From contig CAJQUN010001191.1 of NCBI GenBank assembly GCA_907163345.1, forward strand, positions 1 to 64,000: a stretch of DNA of 64,000 bases, given 5' to 3'. The position numbers were made by a program, and so were the translations under genes. This DNA comes from Haberlea rhodopensis (Eukaryota; Streptophyta; Magnoliopsida; Lamiales; Gesneriaceae). The notes under the pieces were generated by a model, which made no database searches, had not been told where the DNA came from, and was given only the letters and a program-made list of their open reading frames with translations. The number at the start of each line of letters is the position of its first letter. Position 1 is the stretch's first letter. Below, one piece after another: positions 1 to 12,470 of the stretch.

Positions 1-313
1 ATTGGTTTTATAGTAATTTTGATTCGTTGTTTCCAAAAGTGGTTGCAGTTCAATGCCATTTATCGCAGGTGGTTTTGTTTTCCATACAATCTTGAATAAT
101 TAAAAGTTCCAAAACTCTAAATAATAATATTGTTAAAAAAAGCAATCAAATTTATGTTCTTTGAAGTTCTGTTTTTTTTTTACCTAATGATAGTATGATA
201 CAGGTGGTACGTAGATGTAAAAATGCCTATGTTTAAATATATATATTTTATCAGAAATTAGTAGATTTGAATATTCATCCACTTTTTGTTCTCATTCAAT
301 TTGTAAATTTTAT
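1..313. other. AT-rich intergenic, nothing recognised
   Basis: AT-rich sequence with short poly-T runs. I see no coding potential, RNA gene or repeat structure here. Confidence 0.6.
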
Positions 314-325
314 AGTATATTGCAT

Positions 326-636
326 CTTTTTTTTTAATTTTTGTTTATAAGACAAAGAAATTTTATTGAAGGGAGTACAATGAATACTCAAACCCTAGTT
401 CAAGACACTAAGTTGCTAAAGATAACCGTTTAATGACAAGAATAATAGTTGCTACCTTTTGGTGTGAAGTAGATAAATCTTCGGGTTGACACAATAGCTT
501 GCGAACCATGTCAAGCAGGTAAATCATATTAGGCAAACCCGATACGGTTCGACCAGAGAAATTGTGGTAGGGGGAAGTCGAACTCGTGACTAAATACATT
601 TGCGCTCGCATATTTCACAAACTCGGTCACATGAGA
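326..636 (-). mobile_element. tRNA-derived SINE, full-length-looking
   Basis: Read on the minus strand, the element begins with a tRNA-like head: an A-box-like GTGACCGAGTTTGTG near 615-630 and a B-box-like GAGTTCGACTTCC near 575-587. A SINE body follows and it ends in an A-rich tail (poly-T on the + strand at about 327-335). It is flanked by an imperfect 12-bp target-site duplication, AGTATATTGCAT at 314-325 and AGTATGTTTCAT at 637-648 (10 of 12 match). SINEs are pol III-transcribed and mobilised by LINE proteins. The family was recognised by structure, not by database match. Confidence 0.7.
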
Positions 637-648
637 AGTATGTTTCAT

Positions 649-1371
649 GTTTTGTTCAATATATTGATATCATATTTTGTTGATTAAGACACTACAGCAA
701 AATCTTTTCTAAGACCCTTTGTGGTATTTTTCAAATTTGGAAGATCTAAATATATTTGAAATATTGATAAAAAAAAAGATTTTCAAATAAAAAATAATAT
801 AATTTTAAAATATTTAGACTTTCTAAAATTGGCTCCCCGAAAAATCTAAGGAGACGCAAAGGGCTACCCAAGATTGGAAAACTGCCAAGCCAGACATTTT
901 ATCTGGGGTTTTAGCTCCTTTCAAGTTCTCTAGAAGACACGGGTCTGAGTTTTCATTTGATTTTAAGATTTGATAGAACTGGGATAATGAAAGTTTCGAG
1001 TTTTTTTAGTGAACATGGTTTTTTCTTCTTTTGCTGGTTTAATTTATTTATGGGTTTTTTTTAGGGTTCGAGGCCGATCGACCACCCCAAAACCATCAGT
1101 TAGTACTGCGTGTACAACAGGAGCAGCGCTGGGCACGAACAAGCTATTTTGGTATTGAACTTTGGCAAGAAAAAAAATCAATTTTGGGAGATTTTCTTGA
1201 AAAAGAAGCTGATAAAGTGACCAGTAAACGTCGTTATTTCAAGTTACTTTGTTTGTTGTATTTGGGTTTGATGAACTCTTTTCTGAAACAGACAGTGACT
1301 TTAGGTTGATTCCAAATGGTTTGTTGAGTGTATCGGTGAACTGATTACAGTTAACTGCTTTCGTGGGGTAC
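649..1371. other. Upstream flank of the PPR gene
   Basis: AT-rich in the left half and more mixed from about 1060 onward. It probably holds the promoter and 5' leader of the PPR locus. No clear TATA box, second gene or repeat boundary could be assigned. Confidence 0.4.
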
Positions 1372-3659
1372 ATGAATTCTGCTGTTCTGCCTAAACATGT
1401 TGCTGCGGTCATAAGGTATCAAAAAGACCCATTTAAGGCTCTGGAAATATTTAATTCTGTTAAGAAGGAAGGTGGATATAACACAATTTGTTGACTTACA
1501 AATGACTATGGTCGAAAAACTCAGTAATAATGGGGTGTTTGATGCAATGGAAACTGTCATGGCGGGAAATGAGGGCCAATCATGGATAATAGTTTGTTGG
1601 AAGGTGTATACATAAATGTCATGAGAAACTATGGAAAGAAGCGGAAAATTCAAGCGGCTGTCGATGTGTTTGAGAGGATGATTTTTACAACTGTGAACCG
1701 ACTGTTTATTCGCACAATGTTATCATGAATATTTTGGTAGAAAATGGGTATTTCAATCAAGCTCACAAAGTGTATATGAGGATGAAAGACAACGGAATTG
1801 CTCCTGATGTATATACGTTTACTATTAGGATAAATCATTTTGTAGAACAAACAGGCCTCATGCTGCTTTTAGGCTTCTGAATAACATGCCAGCTCAAGGA
1901 TGTGAGTTTAACTCGGTGGCATATTGTACAGTGGTTAGTGGATTTTACGAAGGAGACCATCGTATAGAGGCTTATGGTTTGTTTGATGAGATGCTGAGCC
2001 TTGGAATTGTTCCTGATGTTTCGACATTCAACAAACTTATGCATACGCTTTGTAAGAAGGGAGATATCCAAGAGAGTGAAATTCTACTGGATAAGGTCCT
2101 TAAAAGAGGTGTGTTTCCAATTTGTTTACGTTTAATATCTTCATTCAAGGCCTTTGCAAGAAATGCCCTACTTGATGAGGCTGCCAGGATTGTGGAATTT
2201 GTAATGGACGAAGGTCTTTCTCCTGACGTGGTGACATATAACACACTCATCTGTGGATTGTGTAAGAACTCAAAAGTGATAGAAGCAGAGACTTACTTGC
2301 AAAAAATGGTCAATAGTGGATTGAAGCCAGATGCTTTTACCTATAACACTGTAATTAATGGATATTGCAAACTTAGTATGGTACAGAAAGCTGATGAGAT
2401 TCTTCGTGATGCAGTATTTAGAGGGTTTATTCCCGACGAGTTCACATACTGTTCCTTATTGTATGGATTGTGTGAAGATGGTGACATAAACAGGGCCATG
2501 AGTGTATTCGACGAAGCTGCCGGAAAAGGTATAAAACCTACTTTGATAATGTACAATACATTAATTAAAGGATTGGGTCGACTTGGACTCGTAATGGAAG
2601 CCTTGCAGATGATGAATGAGATGCAGCAAAAGGCTGCCTCCCTGATATATGGACCTATAATTTAGTTATCAACAGCTTGTGCAAGATGCGGTGTGTAACT
2701 GATGCCACTACTCTAATGAATGATGCTATATCCAAAGGGTTCCTTCCTGATATATTCACCTTTAATACTCTGATCGATGGCTACAGCAAGCAGTTGAAGA
2801 TGGGTAATGCACTCGAAATTGTAAATACCATGTGGGGGCATGGAATTGTTCCAGATATAATTACATATAACACTGTACTTGATGGGCTCTGCAAAACTTC
2901 AAATTCTGATGATGTAATGGAAACTTTCAAAAGCAATGTTGGAGAAGGGTTGTGTTCCAAATGTCATCACATATAATATACTCATAGAGAGTTTTTGCAA
3001 CGCTCGAAAACCTGTGAGAGCTTTGGAGTTTCTTGATGAAATGCAAAAAAATGAGTTGTGTCCTGACACTGTGACTTTTAGCACTTTGATTGATGGGTTT
3101 TGTGGTGACGGGGATTTGGATGGGGCATACGAATTGTTCAGAAGAATGGAAAAAACAATATAAACTCTCCCCGACATCAGCCACATACAATATCCTGATC
3201 AACGCATTTTCTGAATTAAATATGGACACGGCAGAAAAATTATTTATTGAAATGGATGATAGTGGCTGTCCACCAGATAACTACACTTACCGATGTATGA
3301 TAGATGGTTTTTGTAGGGTAGGAAACATTGATTTTGGGTATCTCTTTATCCTCAAGAACATTGAAAAAGGGTTCCTTCCATCTTTAACAACATTTGGACG
3401 AGTTCTAAATGGCCTTTGCCTGAAGCAAAAACTGCAGGAGGCTGTAGAAATCATATACCTTATGGTCAGAAATGGTATTGTACCCGAAGTTGTGAACACA
3501 ATATTTGATGCGGATAAGAAACAAGTTGCAGCACCTAAGATAATCGTGGAAGACTTACTGAAGAAATCTCACATAACTTACTATGCATATGAAATCTTAT
3601 ATGATGCTGTAAGAGATAAGAAATTGTTGAAGAAAATAAAACGAAATAAAACCAAATGA
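1372..3659 (+). pseudogene. P-class pentatricopeptide repeat protein (At1g74580-like), frameshifted
   Basis: PPR proteins bind organellar RNA through tandem 35-residue helical hairpins and act in RNA processing, editing or translation in mitochondria or plastids. Across shifting frames the whole length aligns in order with Arabidopsis At1g74580 as I know it, from MNSAVLPKHVAAVIR at 1372 to DLLKKSHITYYAYEIL near 3553-3600. The span of 2288 nt fits the family's roughly 760 residues and a single exon. Typical repeat signatures are VTYNTLICGLCKNSKV (about 2230-2277) and FTFNTLIDGYSKQLKM (about 2758-2805). The reading frame breaks about seven times, near 1480, 1570, 1682, 1845, 2630, 2937 and 3155. 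At least four breaks (1845, 2630, 2937, 3155) lie at mononucleotide runs and each is one base. Between breaks the sequence is well preserved. It is therefore either a young pseudogene or an intact gene with homopolymer assembly errors. Upstream start choices were not supported. Confidence 0.88.
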
Positions 3660-6555
3660 TTCTAAATTTGGCTGCTCTGAATTTGTTGATCTTTTAATGG
3701 GAGTAGTTGTCGTGAAGCTTTCAGTAAAACTTGTCCCGGAGAATGAGCCTGGGGTGAAGATTAACTGCTAACAAAGAGGTATCTTCGTGATTTGTTTACT
3801 TCATCATGCTTTTATCCGGCAGGCGACATAATGCATTTAAATTGGTGTCGCAGGCATGGTGAGTGGATGAAGAAGTAAACCAATTGCTGCACGGCGGATT
3901 GAGTAAGTAATGCTATAATTGTGCAGCCTTGTGATTGATTTGATGTAAATTTTTGAAAATAATCTCTCAACTGTTCTTTACATTGAAACTAATGGCCTTT
4001 CCAGCATTCTTGCATCTAAGTTTAATTTTATATAATATTTGTTGATTTTTCTGTTACATAATTACTTACTACTACTGCCTAACTTGTGATGTTATATTTA
4101 TTACTTTAGTCTTTTACAGTGGATGAGTGATTCTGCGTTGAGCTTATGTTTTAGTCAGCCTTTTGATATTTCTCTTGCAAAAACACCTCTAAACTACGAA
4201 TTTGGAGGTTTAGTAGTGGGATCTAGCTAACAGAACCTGTTAAAATGTGTTAAATAGATGAATTTAGCTTTTTGATGCTGATTTGAGATATAACTATTAA
4301 AAAAAATGTCTGATGTTGTTTCAATTGGTGGGAAGTTGTGATACATAAACTGTGTGACAGGAGAAAAATAGCAAAAAAAACAGAGTGCTCTGAACCTTAT
4401 GACAAGAACACGTAATACTCGCTACTAGTCTCTTTAATACTACCCCGTCATTTACGGTTTATATCATCTGTCTCTTTATTGAACCCGGCTGATCATTCTA
4501 CTACCTTGTATTTCTCTTATTTTATTTTTTCCCATGTTCGAATAATCTACCTATACTTTGGGACTCCCCCAGTGTAGGACACTTTTACGTGCTAGTTCCA
4601 TCATGGAAACAATAGAAATTGTATAGTCCCTTATTATATGCTTGATTCTTGAACATGCCTGCTAATCTGGACACCGAAACCCATTATTCACTGTAACCAG
4701 AGAGATGATATTACCATAGGAGAACAGAACCTCCACAAGGGCACTAAAGGCGGTCTGGAACTAGTTGGTGTTTATAACTCTTTCTGCTGATCTGAATAAT
4801 CTTTTTTACAGAACAACTTTTTCTGGTTCTGTAGGTATTATGATGGAAAGGTCGTTTTTTTTATGACTATTTTAAAAAGACACAAGGTAAAATTTCACGT
4901 TTATGCCTTGTCCGAGAGTCTTAGTTTCACCCTAGTAATTATAACAATTTTGACACATTCAGTTTATGGATTCAAACTCCAGTTATTGTACCGCCTGAGT
5001 CGCTTCTAAATGCAGAATGTAATATTTTAAAGCTCTAGTATGAGCCTAATGCGACATTAATAATATTATGAATTGAGTAACTGAGGGCTGGATAAATAAT
5101 TTAAATCAGCAGGTGATCTTTAGTTGCTGTTGTTTCGTGAATAGGTTGATTATGATGGTGGTGAAAAAGAAATAATGGACCTTACCCAGTCGTGAGTGTT
5201 TCACTCGCTGTTACCTTCGTGTTTTTTTTTCCACACAATGTTGGTTATATAACACCCTTTTTTGTTTATCAACAAGAGCAGATGACTAGTGTTACAACAC
5301 CTCCTAGTGTCTCTACAATTATGTAGTACAGTTGCAACTCCAATTTAGTTGGCCAGTTTGTCTCATATATGTATCGTGGGACAAAGAAATATTTTGTCTT
5401 TACTGTGACAAGTCATGACCTAATCGTACATGTAGATGCTGTCTGAGGTGTATGATACCCTTTTTTGTAAATAATCGACACTATAGACTGGTGAGGAATA
5501 CCAACACTCAATGTGAGAAGATTATTAAATTAACTTAACTTAAATATAATATGAGGTCTTGGTTCTCTTTGTAATTTTTGCAATCACATAATGTTGTTCA
5601 TTAGTCTTGGCTTTTAAACCAGTGAATTTTTTTGAAGCTGACCGGAAGAATTGAACAGAAGATTCGAACATACTACTTTTGTCTATAGCCCTCGGTTCAC
5701 ACGTGTTATCGACTCTGTAGTTTAAATGCTGCTAATTTTTTATTTGATTTTATTTAGTTTTGGCGTGTATATCCTGTGATGGTGGAAGCAAATCTTCTGA
5801 ATTCTTCAAAGAGTAAACTGAGGGTTGAAAGTCTTCTCAATATGTTGCTCTGCATGTCTATTTGCATGTGTTCTCAAAGCATGTATACAAAATGATGATT
5901 CTGAGCTATGACGTTGAAAGGGAAGTTCTATTATGAACTAGAATCTTGGTGACTGTTCAGCTGTGGTGTTGCCATGTCAGCAAGGCATCGTGAATTCTGA
6001 CACGATCCCAGCTGTAATGTTGCCATGTCCACGGTAACGAGTCCAAGTATTTGTTGACTTCTATGCAAACTTTTGGTCATGGAATCCATTGGACAGGATC
6101 TCAGTTGTGCCTCTATCTTGTAAGCACGGGACGTGGCAATTTATATGCAGAACATTCTCGGTAAGCATACGATTTTGCTGTTGTATTAACAGTGGTGATT
6201 GTATCAAGGACTATGCATCGCCTGTGTTTAAATGACTTGAATCTATAACTTTAAAGATCTTGTATATATTCATGCTTAAATAGGCAACAGGGGTGGAAGT
6301 TTCAAATTTACATGAATAAAAATGTGTCATATTTGCGACGGGAGTTTTAAAAATTTGCTGTAAAACTTTATCACAAACTAATATGGGATATGAATAATAC
6401 AAAAAAAATATATATTACCATTATGAAGCATGAGAGTAGAAGACCGACATCTTTGTCGGATAGTATGGCTTCAAATTAAATTATCTCGCTCTTTTTTTCT
6501 CTTACAACTGTTACTGTTGGCCCAACTCAAAAAGAAAGGGGAGTGGGAAGATAGG
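3660..6555. other. Long spacer after the PPR gene
   Basis: About 2.9 kb without a supportable ORF. Base composition is moderate and the first part could be a transcribed 3' flank. I found no RNA gene, LTR boundary or clear repeat. If genes lie between the PPR and hydrolase loci in related species, none is recognisable here. Confidence 0.45.
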
Positions 6556-7150
6556 TTTTTTTTTTTGAACGAAAATATCCGATATTATAACCTAGAACAA
6601 GGAGCAACGGTTACAAGTGGTCAGATGCCGACAATAACGAAGCACAAACACCATCAGATGCAATACACAAAGATAAACGAGAAATGCGTTGCATCTACAA
6701 AGATAAACGAGAAATGCGACAAATGCTGCCTTCCATAAAAGGATAAGTGAAATGAAAAGATGACGGGGAGACTTAAACCGATGAGGATAGACAAAAGCAT
6801 AAGCTCTCAAAACCATAATAAACAGCAAATCTTTACATTCTCAGTGCACCATAAGAGGGTCAACGAGCCCGAAAACCTCGGACATCAATACCAAATGTTG
6901 GAAGAAGGCTGGCACATCCAAACAAACACCAAAACGCGCCCTAAGGAGACGCAACGTGTTCAACGGCCGTCTAAGGGAGCCAAGCCAAAGAGCCAAAAGT
7001 GATCCGCCATAGCCAAACGTGAAAAGCATACTGGTTTCGTGAAGAAACCCAGCAAGAAGACCTACAAAAAAACACACCAAACAGAAGGAAGCATCGCCGT
7101 GCATGACCAAGCGACGGAGATATCTCCGGATTGGCGCTGAGTAGCCAGCG
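6556..7150 (-). mobile_element. 5'-truncated LINE, 3' tail region
   Basis: On the minus strand this reads as a T- and G-rich L1-type 3' untranslated region that ends in a poly-A tail, seen as an uninterrupted run of T at about 6557-6567 on the + strand. It contains a direct duplication of ACAAAGATAAACGAGAAATG (6668-6687 and 6699-6718). No reverse-transcriptase coding remains. The outer boundary and target duplication are unclear, so the 7150 edge is approximate. Confidence 0.5.
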
Positions 7151-7167
7151 TAAAAAAATAGTTTAAT

Positions 7168-7247
7168 CAGGACCTAATTTTAATTTCATTTTTAGTTTAT
7201 TAATTAATAAATTAGAAAATAGAAAGAAATAAAAAAAAATTAGGTCA
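7168..7247. repeat. Small foldback MITE-like palindrome
   Basis: Inverted ends GACCTAATTTT (about 7169-7179) and AAAATTAGGTC (about 7235-7245) enclose AT-rich inverted sequence, forming an 80-bp foldback directly upstream of the hydrolase gene. No target duplication was confirmed. Confidence 0.5.
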
Positions 7248-7429
7248 AAATTAACAGAGTTTACTAATGTAAAATCACAAATATCAAACTGGACAATATC
7301 TGTCTAACGACTAGTCAACTGTAATTGGAGTTCAGCTGGAACTCGTTCTCCCCAAAAATCATTTCTTGAACCCTAATCTGCAAGACCATCGCTTTCAACA
7401 ACTCTAATTGGTTCAGCACCTTTCAATTA

Positions 7430-9792
7430 ATGGCGCCATCTGCAATTCTTCATATTCCATCATCATCTGTCGCTCGTCTCTTCAAAACCCATCGGCCCTT
7501 TCCTTCTCAAGCCAATTACACTTCCAAAACCTTTAGCTTCACAATCAGAGCCTCAACTTCGCTCGACAATTATGCCCCCTCCACGCCTGCAGCACCCTTG
7601 AATCGCAACGCCAGCAGCTGGAAGTGGAAGTATGAGGGAAATTCGGTGAATATCCACTTCGAAAAGTTCGAGAAGGAGGGCAAAAATGGGCCTTGCAAGA
7701 ACATTCTGATGGTGCCCACGATCTCTGACGTCAGCACCGTGGAGGAATGGAGACTTGCTGGTGAAGAAATCGTGAGGAAGAATGGTGGAGTTGACGTGAG
7801 TGCCACCATTGTGGACTGGCCTGGTCTGGGGTACTCGGACCGGCCGAAACTCGATTATAATGCTGACGTCATGGAGAGATTTCTGGTGGATTTTATAAGT
7901 TCCCCCGATTGTCCTATTGCCAGTTCTGTGGCAGGTGTGAAGTTATGTATCTTGAAGTGGACTGTTTGTTTACATTTGTAGGTTTCGTGCATAAGAAGTC
8001 GAGTGCCTGTTTTAGTATCAGTTATTTATCATGGTTTGAAACCGTAGCTTATTGGTTCTATTTTATTTGTTTTCGGAAAATTATGTAGATCAATCAAGGT
8101 GATTAGGTTGGTAACTTGGTATTGTATTTTTTATAACCACTAAAAATATTTATTTAGCACTATGTGATTGTTGTTGGCCCGCTGCCATGAATTCAGGCTT
8201 TGTCTGATGTGTAACTAAATACAAATTTTTGAAGAATGTAGTTGTCCTCCAGTAATTTTTTGAACAAGGAGGAGCTCTCTTTCAAGGTTTTTTTTTTTTT
8301 TGGGTCCATCAGGGCATGTGGTTGGTCTCTGTTTATTTATTCATATGCAGATCCTTTGGGATTTGTCAGTGGTGGCCTTTGCTGCATGTTAATTTTTTTG
8401 TGTAGCAAATTTCTTGCCTGTTCTTCATATTAAGTATTCTTCTAAAATAGCAAGTGTTCTTTCTTTTCATTTTGGTTTAAAACATGCAAATATTGAGAGA
8501 ATATCTTCCCAAATGAAACCTTGGGACATATAACTGAACTTTCTGTTCAATTCATTTCTCATCTTCTCATTGTCTTGAGATTTTTCCTTGATCTTATTTT
8601 GTCCATTCAACATGTGCATTTTGTGTTCCATGGCTCATTCATTGAATTTAGAGATTCTCTATCTTGATTATGTACTGCTTGCTTATACATTTAACAATAA
8701 AAAATCTTGTTATGTCCGGTTTACTTTCTTGATCTGTGTTTATATAAATTCCTACCGTTTCTAATATGTCATTGCATCACTCAGTTGACGATTATGTGAT
8801 CTTTGGAGGAGGGCATGCTGCAACTATTGCAGTGCGTGCAGCAAGAAATGGTAAGTTAAAGCCAAAGGCCATTGCTGCTGTTGCTCCCACCTGGGCTGGT
8901 CCCCTTCCTATTGTGTTTGGTAAAGATTCAAGTATGGAGACTAGGTAGACGTTCCATTCTATACCCTTAACATTCTTAGCAAATTATCCAAGTTATGACT
9001 CTCTTTCTGAAGCAACGGCCATACCACTCATCTTTTCTATATCTTACTATTCCTTTCTAGGATGTATGAATTAATTGGTTTCCTTACTCCTTGTAAGCCT
9101 TACACTAATTCATTTTAAAAAAAATTATTGTTAAAAAAAAGTTCTTCATCAGTGTCGCGTAACATATTCAAAATACTTGATATGAGTTTAAGACTGCATG
9201 TGATCTTACGTGCCGTTTTGTGGAAAAAATGTTTTAGTATGCGTTACTGCATTGCTTGATACTTACTCGTGTTCTGTTGTATTTGATCAACCCTGTCTTC
9301 CCCTCTATCTTGCAAATTTTCAGGTATGGGCTTCTCAGAGGGACCTTAAGGGCTCCTGCTGTGGGTTGGATGATGTACAATATGCTTGTGAGTAATGAGA
9401 AGGCAATCAAATCTCAGTACAAGTCCCACGTATATGCAGATCCTGAAAATGTGACTCCTAGCATTATTGAGAGCAGATATGAGCTTACTAAACGGAAAGG
9501 TGCTCGGTATGTGCCTGCTGCTTTTTTGACTGGGTTGCTTGATCCAGTAAATTCCAGGGAAGAGTTCATAGAACTATTTGCGGGACTAGAAGGAAGGCTG
9601 CCTGTGCTGGTTATGTCCACATCACGCGCACCAAAGAGGTCAAAAGCCGAAATGGAAGCTCTTAGGGGAGCAAAAGGAGTAAGCAAATTTGTGGAAGTGC
9701 CTGGTGCTCTCCTTCCTCAAGAAGAGTATCCTACAGTTGTCGCAGAAGAGCTATACAGGTTTTTAATCGAGATCTTCGGATTGAAAGCTTAA
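7430..9792 (+). CDS. Alpha/beta-hydrolase-fold protein, chloroplast-type (At1g74640-like); exons 7430-7934, 8785-8944, 9325-or-9324 to 9792
   Basis: Three exons, 7430-7934, 8785-8944 and 9324-9792, join to 1134 nt, giving 377 residues and a TAA stop. Both introns (7935-8784, 8945-9323) are GT-AG and their phases match. Residues 1-45 are Ser/Thr-rich with few acidic residues, ending near FTIRAS, as in a plastid transit peptide. The alpha/beta-hydrolase core follows: NILMVPTISDVSTVEEW near the oxyanion loop, then ATIVDWPGLGYSDRP. The nucleophile elbow expected as GxSxG reads GGGHA at residues 176-180, so Gly replaces the catalytic Ser. The C-terminal segment where the catalytic His normally precedes the helix reads PGALLPQEEYP, with no His. 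The protein may therefore be non-catalytic. Similarity to At1g74640 is from memory. Substrate and partners are unknown. The ORF is intact, unlike the PPR gene upstream. Confidence 0.9.
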
Positions 9793-10306
9793 TAACTATT
9801 CATACTGTGAGCTACAGGGAGCATACATAAATGGTCCTCTCCTTTTCAAGATTCATGATTTCTTGACATATGTTTCTTAGTTGTTACTGCGTCATACGTG
9901 ATAGTGCTGTGATTAAGAACATTGAATCCTCTATTTTATTGTTCCATACTCATAAAGTCTTGGATTAACCGTTCCTCTGTTATATTTTATCCAAAATTTT
10001 GTTGATGACAATCATTTTGAAGGAATTCAGGTTCCGTAATAAATTTTAACTGACCTGAAAATTTCATACGGAACATCATGTTTTGATTCAGGATACACTG
10101 TTGGGATTCTGGTTATCTCATTTTCCTTCAACTTATTTTATTTTGTGTTCATACTTCATTGTACTCTTGTGCCTTTACATGCAATCAGCTATAAACTTGT
10201 ATGCTCTTAACCGTAGTTTTTATGTGCGCGACTTATCTAAGTGAAGCATGGCCGGTAGTGATATTTCAAATTTTAGATGTGTGAAGAAAATTATATCATG
10301 TAACAT
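9793..10306. other. 3' flank of the hydrolase gene
   Basis: Presumed 3' untranslated region and spacer. Nothing else recognised. Confidence 0.5.
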
Positions 10307-10706
10307 AGGGAAAATCCATTAAAACATCCTTGTAGTTTGGGTTCATCTTGATTCAGTCCCTAAAATTTACAGTGACCCGGTTTTACCACTAAAGTTTTAA
10401 AAAATTTCTCAATTCAATCCCGTCATTAGATCGGCCGTAAGAAGCAAACGGAGATGGACTGAATCGGAAATATGTTTAAAACTTTAGGAATTGAATTGAG
10501 AACAAACCAGATCCGGTTTAGTTCCTAAAATTTTAGAAATATTTACGAATCACTCATTCTCTGTTTGTGTCAAAAGGCCGACTTACCGTCGGAAACTGAA
10601 CCAGGAAATTTTTAAAATTTTAGGGACTAAACCGGGTCACTAAATACTTTAGAACTGAATTCGGAATGTGACCCAAATTGTAGGGATGTTTTCATATGTT
10701 ATCCCT
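10307..10706. mobile_element. Foldback MITE, possibly Mutator-like
   Basis: A 400-bp element whose two halves are imperfect inverted repeats. The left end AGGGAAAATCCATTAAAACATCC pairs with the complement of the right end ATGTTTTCATATGTTATCCCT. Inside, GTGACCCGGTTT near 10373 is mirrored by AAACCGGGTCAC near 10629. Flanking GTAACATA and CTAACACA are similar and may be a decayed 8-9 bp target duplication. No coding capacity. Confidence 0.65.
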
Positions 10707-11759
10707 CTAACACATGGTATGTAATTCCAAGTTATAGAACTCGTGCTTAAGTAGTTGTCTGAGTCCGACTCGGTGCGTTATTAAATGTTTTCCCAGAATT
10801 GTATTGTAACATATGAACTCTTTTACTTACACAATGATTTCACTCGTTAATATGTATATTAGATGCAGCGATCGCTATTGTTGCTCTGTATGCGACAACA
10901 ATCAAAATATGTCGTAAAGGTTGTTGTAAGGGTTTAGGTTATGGTGTAGTAGAAAGTCTGATTTTACAATTCTCCGAACTGTATACCATTTCTTGATACC
11001 TTATCCTAGTCTTTAGCTTTAAAAAATTGGAAAGAAATCATAGTGTTAAACAATAATGTTGGGAATTACATGACATATCCTTTGCGCGCTCTACTGTCTA
11101 TGACATAACAAGTTCGACACATTGGCACCCACATAGTGCAGCCCATCATGTCCATATATCGCTTAGTACGAGGTTTTATACTGTCATCTTATAAATAAAA
11201 TAAAATTATATATCTGCTAACAATTATAATTTTGATATTCTGGGAGAGGCATAAGATAACCGGGGCAACTGGCAGAAATTTCCATGATTATGTGTCATTG
11301 GTTGTTAGTTATCTTAATAAATTTTTTTTTAAAAAAAACAATCCAGATGCCTAATATTATGTGAATAAATTTTTAGTCCAATATAAAATTAAAACCCAAC
11401 TTAAATTATATATGTTTGCTTAAAAGTTAAAAACACAACCCAAACAAATTATTAAAGTCTGATTTTACTTTACATTTTTGAATTTTTTTTTTGTTTTAAC
11501 TTGTGAAATTAGTTGAAGAAGAGACGAGAACGATCAAGTTGCAAGTTTGCAAGATTCAAATTTGAAGTTCAGCTTTTTAGCAAATGCAACTTTCGCATCA
11601 ACAGATTCATTTGATTTGATTATTCATATAATTTATTGAAGTTTATTTATTTAAAAGAAATGAAAATTTTATTTGTTTTCTTTTTCTATGTTCATTATTG
11701 AACTAAAATTTTATTGTTCGAAAAAATTGGTATTTATCATCCCAAAGTGGTCCAACCCT
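10707..11759. other. Intergenic spacer with a dispersed repeat
   Basis: No ORF supported. Positions about 11116-11178 resemble 51450-51505 later in the window (shared words such as CGCTTAGTAC), so this is probably part of an unclassified dispersed repeat. Confidence 0.4.
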
Positions 11760-12208
11760 TCTGAACTCCATGCATAACAAGAATTTCGTGCGCCATCCAG
11801 TGATTGTCATTGGTCGATGCCTCTAAGCGAGGGTTTTGGATACGAGATCTGCTCATTTGTCTGTCTTTTATCAATTTACAGCAAATATTTATCACTTTTC
11901 GTTCCTTCAGATATCTTGGAAGACAGCTTCCTTACTCGATCACATCATTGACATCATGGTTTGATGGGACTTGGAGTGGTTCTGGTGGTCTCTGTATGCT
12001 TCAGATCACGGTGTTGTGATTTAGATTTGACTCGCTCTTCCTTACATCCATTTAAAACGTCTCGTCCTTGATATGTATTAGTTTTTGCCATGTATGACAC
12101 ATGTCTTTCTTGTTGTTTTCTCATATGCTTTCTCGTGTTTAGGCTACGTCTTCGTTAGTGTTTGTCATTTTATTAATATAATTAATGTTTTATGTTTAAA
12201 AAAAACTT
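11760..12208 (+). mobile_element. Possible LINE 3' fragment
   Basis: T-rich sequence with no ORF, ending in TTTATTAATATAATTAATG and then an A-run at about 12199-12206. This resembles the 3' tail of plant L1 elements. There is no coding support and no confirmed target duplication, so it is tentative. Confidence 0.3.
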
Positions 12209-12413
12209 GGAGAATTTTGAATGGTTAAAATAAAGAGTGTTTAATAGGGAACCCCATCAAAATGTTCAGATCACACTCCGCTTTTCTGTTCAATCATGGC
12301 CACCGCTCTAATTAAAGTACATGTCTTAAAACAATATTTAATTTATTATTTCCTATATTAAAAGAAATAACATTCTTTCAGTAGTTTTTATTATGTTATA
12401 TATAATATCATTC

Positions 12414-12414
<1 letters not shown>

Positions 12415-12470
<56 letters not shown>
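12415..12470. repeat. (AT)n microsatellite
   Basis: About 55 bp of uninterrupted alternating AT. Confidence 0.95.

Noticed and set aside
7570..7809. Antisense ORF within hydrolase exon 1
   Set aside because: A shadow of the real coding strand.
11804..12019. 71-residue ORF
   Set aside because: No family features; it fits better as part of a LINE-like tail.
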